Shown here in pieces: positions 8,167 through 13,355 of a stretch of 13,355 bases of DNA (position 1 is the first letter of the stretch; each line of letters starts with the position of its first letter). The notes under the pieces are model-generated. The model made no database searches. It was not told the origin of the DNA and saw nothing but the letters and a program-made list of their open reading frames with translations. Origin of the DNA: an uncultured Lachnospiraceae bacterium (GTDB taxonomy: Bacteria > Bacillota > Clostridia > Lachnospirales > Lachnospiraceae); contig USDI01000048.1 of NCBI GenBank assembly GCA_900553305.1, positions 1-13,355 on the forward strand. The letters are read 5' to 3'. A program made the translations under genes and the position numbers.

Positions 8167-8234
8167 TATTAAAAAGAACAATTTATTTAATAAAGGAATC
8201 GATACAGAGATACAGAAAGGAAGAGACAGAAATC

Positions 8235-9329
8235 ATGAACAGTCCGGACAGGAAGCTTATTCTGGAGGATGGCAGCGAGTACATTGGCTACCATTTCGGA
8301 AGTCAGGATGAGCGGGTATGTGAAATCGTATTTAACACCTCCATGGTGGGATATCAGGAGATCCTTTCCGATCCGTCCTATACGGATCAGATGGTTGTGA
8401 TGACCTATCCCCTGATTGGTAATTATGGAATTACCGATGAGGATTTTGAAAGCAAGCTTCTTTCCATTGGAGGAATGATCGTCAGAGATTATAATGATAT
8501 GCCTTCGAATTTCCGGTATACCCAGACCTTATCCGAGGTCATGGAAGAGAACCATATTCCGGGAATTTATGGAATTGATACAAGAGAACTGACCAGAAGT
8601 ATCCGTGATCTGGGATCCAGACGCGGTATTATGACCGATATTTCAACGACATTGGAGGAAGGTCTTGCAAAGATCAAAGCAACGCCGGTTCCGCATGATG
8701 CCGTATCCCGGGTAAGCTGTCATAAGAAATGGTATTCCCGTACTGCAAATCACCGTTTCAATGTCGTAGCCATCGACTGCGGAATGAAAATGAACATTGT
8801 ACGTTCCTTAAATAAATATGGATGCAACGTCACCATCGTTCCTTATGATGTTACTCTGGATGAGATCGAATGGATGAGACCGGACGGCATCTTTTTATCA
8901 AACGGCCCGGGGGATCCGGAGGATGTAACGAAGGTGATCGCACTCATTAAGCAGCTTCGCGGCAGGTACCCGATCTTCGGGATCTGCCTTGGTCATCAGA
9001 TGATTTCTTTGGCATATGGTGCGAAAACCTATAAATTAAAGTTCGGTCATCGTGGCGGCAACCATCCGGTGAAGAATCTAAAGACCGGTCACATTGAAAT
9101 CACCTCCCAGAACCACAGCTATGCCGTAGATCTGGATAGCCTTGAAGGAACGGGACTTAGCGTGACCCATATGAATCTGCTTGACAATACCGTAGAAGGT
9201 GTCTGCTGTAAGGAGGACCGCGTTTTCAGTGTGCAGTATCACCCGGAAAGCGCACCCGGACCGCAGGACAGCAGCTATCTGTTTGAGCAGTTTATTGAGA
9301 ATATGAAGGAGGTAGCGACAAATGCCTAA
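8235..9329 (+). CDS. carA: Carbamoyl-phosphate synthase small (glutaminase) subunit
   Basis: This 364-residue subunit hydrolyses glutamine and channels ammonia to CarB for carbamoyl phosphate synthesis, feeding pyrimidines and arginine. The N-terminal CarA-specific domain (about 1-150) contains GYQEILSDPSY and the T-Y-P-L-I-G-N-Y-G segment typical of the family. The class I amidotransferase domain follows, with SNGPGDP, nucleophile C251 in GICLGHQ, and catalytic H336 and E338 in QYHPES. The length agrees with the usual 355-385. I chose ATG 8235 because conserved sequence begins there (K-L-I-L-E-D-G); the frame is open back to the purF stop, but those 49 codons look like AT-rich spacer. The ribosome binding site is weak (AAGGAAGAG, 8217-8225). 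The last 8 bases overlap carB, which should couple the two subunits. Nothing shows whether this copy serves arginine or pyrimidines; neither pathway's other genes are nearby. Confidence 0.96.
   Translation: MNSPDRKLILEDGSEYIGYHFGSQDERVCEIVFNTSMVGYQEILSDPSYTDQMVVMTYPLIGNYGITDEDFESKLLSIGGMIVRDYNDMPSNFRYTQTLSEVMEENHIPGIYGIDTRELTRSIRDLGSRRGIMTDISTTLEEGLAKIKATPVPHDAVSRVSCHKKWYSRTANHRFNVVAIDCGMKMNIVRSLNKYGCNVTIVPYDVTLDEIEWMRPDGIFLSNGPGDPEDVTKVIALIKQLRGRYPIFGICLGHQMISLAYGAKTYKLKFGHRGGNHPVKNLKTGHIEITSQNHSYAVDLDSLEGTGLSVTHMNLLDNTVEGVCCKEDRVFSVQYHPESAPGPQDSSYLFEQFIENMKEVATNA
9306..9312 (+). promoter_or_regulatory. Shine-Dalgarno site for carB
   Basis: AAGGAGG within the carA 3' end, 9 bases before ATG 9322. 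This is a much stronger site than that of carA, and it supports the overlapping start. Confidence 0.85.
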
Positions 9330-12300
9330 ACGGACAGACATTAAGAAGGTACTGGTCATCGGTTCCGGTCCGATTGTCATTGGACAGGCAGCAGAGTTTG
9401 ACTATGCAGGAACGCAGGCATGTCTGGCACTGAAGGAAGAGGGGTATGAGGTCATCCTCGTAAACTCCAACCCGGCGACCATTATGACAGATACCTCTAT
9501 TGCAGATAAAGTTTACATGGAGCCCTTAACCCTGGAATATGTAGCGAGAATCTGCCGTTATGAAAGACCGGATGCCATCGTACCCGGAATCGGCGGCCAG
9601 ACCGGATTAAATCTTGCCATGCAGCTTCAGAAAAAGGGCGTCTTACAGGAATGTGAAATCGAATTATTAGGAACCGATGCAGAAAGTATCGAATGTGCGG
9701 AAGACCGTGAGCTGTTCAAAGAGCTTTGTGAACGGATCGGAGAGCCGGTCGTTCCTTCCCAGATCACTTATTCGGTGGAGGAAGGCCTGGAAGCAGCAAA
9801 CAAAATCGGCTATCCGGTCATTTTACGTCCGGCATTTACCTTAGGTGGAACCGGCGGCGGCTTCGCTTATGATCCGGAAGAAATGCAGCAGATGATGAAG
9901 AATGCGCTTGCGTTATCTCCGGTACATCAGGTTCTGGTAGAAAAGAGTATCAAAGGCTATAAGGAAATTGAATACGAAGTAATGCGTGATGCGAACGATA
10001 CCGCGATCACCGTCTGCAACATGGAAAACCTGGATCCCGTTGGTGTGCATACCGGTGACTCCATCGTTGTTGCACCGAGCCAGACACTGACCAATAAAGA
10101 GTATCAGATGCTCCGAGACAGTGCCCTTAAGATCATCCGTGCCCTTAAGGTAAAGGGCGGCTGTAACGTCCAGTTCGCGCTGGATCCGCAGTCCTTCTCC
10201 TATTATGTCATTGAAGTAAATCCCCGTGTATCGAGATCTTCGGCACTGGCTTCCAAGGCAACCGGTTATCCGATTGCGAGAGTATCAGCAAAGATTGCTG
10301 TTGGTATGGATCTGGATGAGATCCGGCTTGCCAACACACCGGCCTGCTTCGAACCGGCCCTTGACTATGTGGTTACGAAGATGCCCCGTTTCCCGTTTGA
10401 CAAGTTTACGGATGCTTCCAATGTACTGAGTACCCAGATGAAAGCAACCGGTGAGGTTATGGGTGTCGGACGGACCTTTGAGGAAAGTCTGTTAAAGTCT
10501 ATCCGTTCCCTCGAGGATCACAAGAATCATATTCATATGGAGAAGTTTGACCGCGAGAATATGTCCAAGGAAGAACTACTTCAATATGTACAGGAGGGCA
10601 GGGATGACCGTATTTATGCGATTGCCCAGTTGATGTGGATGGGAGCCGATCATTCCCGGCTTTGCAATGCAACACAGATTGACCTGTTCTTCTTAGATAA
10701 GATCAAGAAGATCGTGGACTTTGAAAAGGAATTAGAGGGCGCTCCGGTTGGCGATGAAGCCTTTTTACGCGAAGCAAAGAAGAGAGGCTTTTCCGATGCC
10801 TATATTGCAGAACTCTGGAAGCTGAAGGAAGAGGAAGTCTACGATATGCGTAAGAAGTACGGCATCTTCCCGATTTATAAGATGATTGATACCTGCGCAA
10901 GCGAGTTTGACAGCTATGTACCGTATTTCTACTCGACCTATGAAAGTGAAAATGAATCCATTGTATCCGACCGCGAGAAGATCGTTGTGTTAGGCTCCGG
11001 TCCGATCCGGATCGGACAGGGTGTTGAGTTCGACTACTCCACCGTTCATGCGGTACGTGCGATTCAGGAAGCCGGCTATGAAGCCATCGTCATCAACAAC
11101 AATCCGGAGACCGTTTCTACCGATTATACAACGGCAGATAAGCTTTACTTTGAGCCGCTTACCGTAGAAGATGTCATGAACGTTATGGAGCTTGAGCATC
11201 CGAAGGGCGTGATTGTATCCTTAGGCGGACAGACGGCCATCAATCTGGCAAAGCCCCTTGCCGAAAAGGGCGTTCCGATCATAGGAACAGGCTGTGAAGC
11301 CATTGACAATGCAGAAGACAGAGATCTCTTTGAGAATATGATCCAGAAGACCGGAATTCCTCATCCGCAGGGAATTGCCGTTACCGACATTGAAAGCGGT
11401 GTGGAGGCAGCAGCCAGGGTTGGTTATCCGGTACTGGTAAGACCGAGCTTCGTGCTGGGTGGACGGGCCATGGAAATCGTAGCGAATGAAAAGATGCTGC
11501 GCCATTACCTGAAGAATGCTGTAGAGGTGGATAAGGATAAGCCGGTTCTGGTAGATAAATATGTCGTTGGTAAGGAAGTCGAGGTTGATGCAATCTGCGA
11601 CGGAGAAAAGGTATTTATCCCCGGTATCATGGAGCTTGTGGAACGTACCGGTGTCCATTCCGGAGACAGCATCAGCGTTTATCCGCCGTATGACATTTCC
11701 GATCAGGTGAAGGAAACGATTGCAGATTATACCACACGCCTCGGACTTGCCATCGGTATCCGTGGACTGTTCAATATCCAGTTTATTGTAGACCGTCAGG
11801 ATCAGGTATTTATTATTGAAGTAAACCCGAGAGCTTCCCGAAGCGTTCCGTTCCTGTCAAAATCTACCGGACTTTCGCTTGTCAATATTGCAACGAAGGT
11901 CATGATGGGTGAAAATCTTGCATCCCAGGGCATTACCGAGATGATTCCGAAGGAAAAGGAAAGATGGTATGTCAAGGCTCCGGCATTCTCTTTCGAGAAG
12001 CTGAGCGGCATGGATGCGTACCTTTCTCCGGAAATGAAATCCACCGGTGAAGCCATCGGCTATGACAAGCGTCTGAACCGTGCCTTCTACAAGGCGTTAC
12101 AGGCATCCGGCATCCGCATGAAGGACTATGGAACCGTTGTGGTAACCCTTGCAGATGAAGATAAGGAAGAAGCACTTCCGCTGATCCGTCGTTTCTACAT
12201 GCTTGGCTTTAACATTGAAGCAACGATCGGAACCGCCAATTTCCTGAAGGAGCATGGCATCCGTACCAGAGTGCGCGGCAAGCTGAGTGAAGGCAGTGAT

Positions 12301-12522
12301 GAGATCCTAAAATCCATCCGTGCCGGATATGTCAGCTACATCATCAACACCCGTGCGATCCTTTCCGGAGTGCACTATGAGGATGGTGTTGCCATCAGAA
12401 GATGTGCGGTGCAGAACGGAGTTACCATGTTTACCTCCCTCGATACCGTAAAGATCCTGCTTGATGTCCTCGAAGAAACCGTTCCGGAGATCTCGACGAT
12501 TGACGGTGGAACGCCGTGGTAG
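9322..12522 (+). CDS. carB: Carbamoyl-phosphate synthase large (ammonia) subunit
   Basis: This 1066-residue subunit makes carbamoyl phosphate from bicarbonate, ammonia and two ATP. Two homologous halves are visible. The first starts with GSGPIVIGQAAEFDYAG near residue 14 and performs bicarbonate phosphorylation; the second starts with GSGPIRIGQGVEFDYS near residue 557 and performs carbamate phosphorylation. Each has ATP-grasp segments and a closing EVNPR-S motif. An oligomerization region lies between them (about 400-550). The C-terminal MGS-like allosteric domain begins around residue 935. T968, T971 and K987 match the Escherichia coli nucleotide-pocket residues T974, T977 and K993 with the same spacing, and the YIINT segment is also kept, so UMP-type feedback is likely (inference). 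The length is normal (about 1065-1075). The start overlaps carA by 8 bases. Translation ends at TAG 12520-12522, about 95 bases before a strong terminator, so carB is the last gene of the run. Confidence 0.97.
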   Translation: MPKRTDIKKVLVIGSGPIVIGQAAEFDYAGTQACLALKEEGYEVILVNSNPATIMTDTSIADKVYMEPLTLEYVARICRYERPDAIVPGIGGQTGLNLAMQLQKKGVLQECEIELLGTDAESIECAEDRELFKELCERIGEPVVPSQITYSVEEGLEAANKIGYPVILRPAFTLGGTGGGFAYDPEEMQQMMKNALALSPVHQVLVEKSIKGYKEIEYEVMRDANDTAITVCNMENLDPVGVHTGDSIVVAPSQTLTNKEYQMLRDSALKIIRALKVKGGCNVQFALDPQSFSYYVIEVNPRVSRSSALASKATGYPIARVSAKIAVGMDLDEIRLANTPACFEPALDYVVTKMPRFPFDKFTDASNVLSTQMKATGEVMGVGRTFEESLLKSIRSLEDHKNHIHMEKFDRENMSKEELLQYVQEGRDDRIYAIAQLMWMGADHSRLCNATQIDLFFLDKIKKIVDFEKELEGAPVGDEAFLREAKKRGFSDAYIAELWKLKEEEVYDMRKKYGIFPIYKMIDTCASEFDSYVPYFYSTYESENESIVSDREKIVVLGSGPIRIGQGVEFDYSTVHAVRAIQEAGYEAIVINNNPETVSTDYTTADKLYFEPLTVEDVMNVMELEHPKGVIVSLGGQTAINLAKPLAEKGVPIIGTGCEAIDNAEDRDLFENMIQKTGIPHPQGIAVTDIESGVEAAARVGYPVLVRPSFVLGGRAMEIVANEKMLRHYLKNAVEVDKDKPVLVDKYVVGKEVEVDAICDGEKVFIPGIMELVERTGVHSGDSISVYPPYDISDQVKETIADYTTRLGLAIGIRGLFNIQFIVDRQDQVFIIEVNPRASRSVPFLSKSTGLSLVNIATKVMMGENLASQGITEMIPKEKERWYVKAPAFSFEKLSGMDAYLSPEMKSTGEAIGYDKRLNRAFYKALQASGIRMKDYGTVVVTLADEDKEEALPLIRRFYMLGFNIEATIGTANFLKEHGIRTRVRGKLSEGSDEILKSIRAGYVSYIINTRAILSGVHYEDGVAIRRCAVQNGVTMFTSLDTVKILLDVLEETVPEISTIDGGTPW

Positions 12523-12617
12523 AACGCTTACGGCCTGTAAGTATTCCGGCAGCAGGCAGGATGCTATGAATGAGCATGGATAAATGGTTATGAATATAAA
12601 ATAAGAAATCAATGATG
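12523..12617 (+). other. Short carB 3' spacer without a gene
   Basis: Between the carB stop and the terminator I see only two small 5-bp hairpins (12527-12541 and 12561-12577) and no convincing open frame with a ribosome binding site. Confidence 0.5.
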
Positions 12618-12673
12618 AATCCCCGATTTGTCCGATGTGGTGTGAAGTCACAGGATGGATCGGGGATTGTTTT
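12618..12673 (+). terminator. Rho-independent terminator after carB
   Basis: AATCCCCGAT (12618-12627) pairs perfectly with 12659-12668. Further weaker pairs, including G-U pairs and a TGTG/CACA tip (12641-12644 with 12649-12652), fill the interior. GTTTTC follows directly. The position between two convergent genes fits. Read from the minus strand the same stem is followed only by a looser T-rich stretch, so termination of the HdeD gene here is possible but weaker. Confidence 0.8.
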
Positions 12674-12719
12674 CATCAAACCGAAATTTTATAGAGAACC
12701 TCAGAAGTCAATCCTTTTA

Positions 12720-13256
12720 TTATCTTTCTGTTTTTCCAAAGTTAAGCCCAAGGACGACCATGTTGATTCCCTGCATTAAGACAGAAAATGCAATCATGTA
12801 TCCGGTAGAAATCATGGTAAGTAACGGGTGGGCAATTGCTATCATACTGATAAGAATGGATAAAACACCACAGACAATGCCAAGGATTCCTTTTCCCTTG
12901 GAAAATTTGCATACTTTGACACCGGCAATAATCTGGAAGATACCGTAAATCAGGACGACTGTGCCAACGAGATAAGCTGCCATTACGTCTGTAATGAATC
13001 TCTGGATGCCGCTGGATAATAAAAGAATACCGGCAAGTGCTTCCAGAACACCAAGAATACAGGCAACGACCTCTTTTTTCTCTTTGGATAAAGAAAGAAT
13101 GACAAGTTCAATACCATTTATCAGCAGGAAGATTCCGAAAATCCAGCCAATAGAAAGAAATGTCATCAAAGGTCTTACCAGGGTATAGAAGCCTAATAAT
13201 ACGGTTAAAATTCCGGTGATGATAACAACAATTTTCAGTGTTTTGTTCTCAGTCAT
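12720..13256 (-). CDS. HdeD/DUF308 family six-helix membrane protein
   Basis: This 178-residue, very hydrophobic protein has about six predicted membrane helices (roughly 8-26, 33-55, 63-82, 92-112, 124-143, 150-171). It shows three repeats of a helical-hairpin unit, each opening with a G-[IV]-L motif (G15, G69, G130); P29 and P144 sit at equivalent places in repeats one and three, with S83-G84 there in repeat two. This repeat pattern and length fit the DUF308/HdeD family, whose Escherichia coli member (190 residues) is linked to acid resistance; the biochemical role is unknown. I chose ATG 13256 because AAGGAGA (13264-13270) lies 7 bases upstream; an in-frame start at 13295 would precede that site. 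It runs convergent to carB and looks functionally unrelated. Its base composition looks more AT-rich than that of the biosynthetic genes. An operator-like palindrome lies upstream. Confidence 0.85.
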   Translation of the reverse strand: MTENKTLKIVVIITGILTVLLGFYTLVRPLMTFLSIGWIFGIFLLINGIELVILSLSKEKKEVVACILGVLEALAGILLLSSGIQRFITDVMAAYLVGTVVLIYGIFQIIAGVKVCKFSKGKGILGIVCGVLSILISMIAIAHPLLTMISTGYMIAFSVLMQGINMVVLGLNFGKTER

Positions 13257-13263
13257 AATAAAT

Positions 13264-13270
13264 TCTCCTT
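13264..13270 (-). promoter_or_regulatory. Shine-Dalgarno site for the HdeD-family gene
   Basis: On the minus strand this reads AAGGAGA, 7 bases before ATG 13256. It decides the start, excluding the 13-residue longer frame from 13295. Confidence 0.75.
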
Positions 13271-13286
13271 TTGCTTTCGTAAAATA

Positions 13287-13304
13287 CTGTAACATGTGTT
13301 ACAG
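13287..13304. promoter_or_regulatory. Palindrome, candidate operator upstream of the HdeD-family gene
   Basis: CTGTAACA and TGTTACAG form two perfect 8-base arms separated by TG. The site lies 31 bases upstream of the HdeD-family ATG. It also lies 8 bases from a self-complementary TTGCAA (13313-13318) usable as a -35 in either direction. Leftward, the matching -10 (13289-13295) would fall inside the palindrome but is poor. Dyads of this size are typical targets of dimeric repressors; as RNA it would be a short hairpin with a tight loop. Confidence 0.5.
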
Positions 13305-13312
13305 AGGGTGTC

Positions 13313-13341
13313 TTGCAAGCAGGAACGTTTTATACTATACT
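13313..13341 (+). promoter_or_regulatory. Candidate rightward promoter at window edge
   Basis: TTGCAA at 13313-13318, a 17-base spacer, and TATACT at 13336-13341 (five of six consensus -10 bases). It would fire rightwards into sequence beyond the window, divergent from the HdeD-family gene. No gene begins before 13355, so its target cannot be seen. AT-rich bases at 13328-13339 could equally give a leftward -10 (TATAGT or TATAAA on the minus strand). Confidence 0.4.
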
Positions 13342-13355
13342 TCAATTAATTTAAC

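Noticed and set aside
8088..8234. 49-codon N-terminal extension of carA reaching back to the purF stop
   Set aside because: The CarA family begins near the ATG at 8235; the extension is AT-rich, unconserved in character and contains the candidate promoter.
12527..12577. Small hairpins after carB as additional terminators
   Set aside because: The stems are only 5 bp with no T-tract, and the strong terminator at 12618-12673 accounts for the end.
12655..13188. Plus-strand open frames over the HdeD-family gene
   Set aside because: The minus-strand frame gives a coherent six-helix repeat protein with a good ribosome binding site; the plus-strand frames are shadows, and one begins inside the terminator stem.

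Overview
The window carries an anaerobic Firmicutes-type chromosomal block, most likely from a Clostridia/Lachnospiraceae gut bacterium (inference). The basis is protein style (Fe-S PurF with a short propeptide, bacterial GltBD), strong AGGAGG-type Shine-Dalgarno sites, and a moderate GC content judged by eye. No mobile element, CRISPR array, tRNA or rRNA was seen.

Layout. 1-43 is the tail of an upstream frame belonging to gltB, whose glutaminase domain lies off the left edge. 44-12522 is a same-strand run of six genes: gltB (5' incomplete), gltD, pyrG, purF, carA, carB. gltB/gltD overlap by 1 base, gltD/pyrG are 21 bases apart, and carA/carB overlap by 8 bases. The two wider gaps are pyrG-purF (98 bases, two perfect hairpins back to back) and purF-carA (147 bases, a candidate extended -10 promoter). 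A hairpin plus T-tract at 12618-12673 closes the run. On the opposite strand, 12720-13256 encodes a six-helix HdeD/DUF308 membrane protein. The right edge holds a near-perfect palindrome and a candidate rightward promoter.

How the genes work together. Every enzyme in the run handles the glutamine amide. GltBD makes two glutamates from glutamine plus 2-oxoglutarate. PyrG aminates UTP to CTP. PurF commits PRPP to purines. CarAB makes carbamoyl phosphate for pyrimidines and arginine. Four glutamine-dependent systems of both amidotransferase classes (PurF and GltB class II, PyrG and CarA class I) sit in one array, so it reads as a glutamine-nitrogen distribution locus.

Most unusual points: an in-frame stop (32-34) inside conserved gltB sequence, at the glutaminase/synthase junction, followed at once by a good ribosome binding site and GTG; the tandem hairpins before purF; and the operator-like palindrome before the HdeD gene. 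The rest is well-conserved core metabolism. I did not find evidence for a wholly new system.
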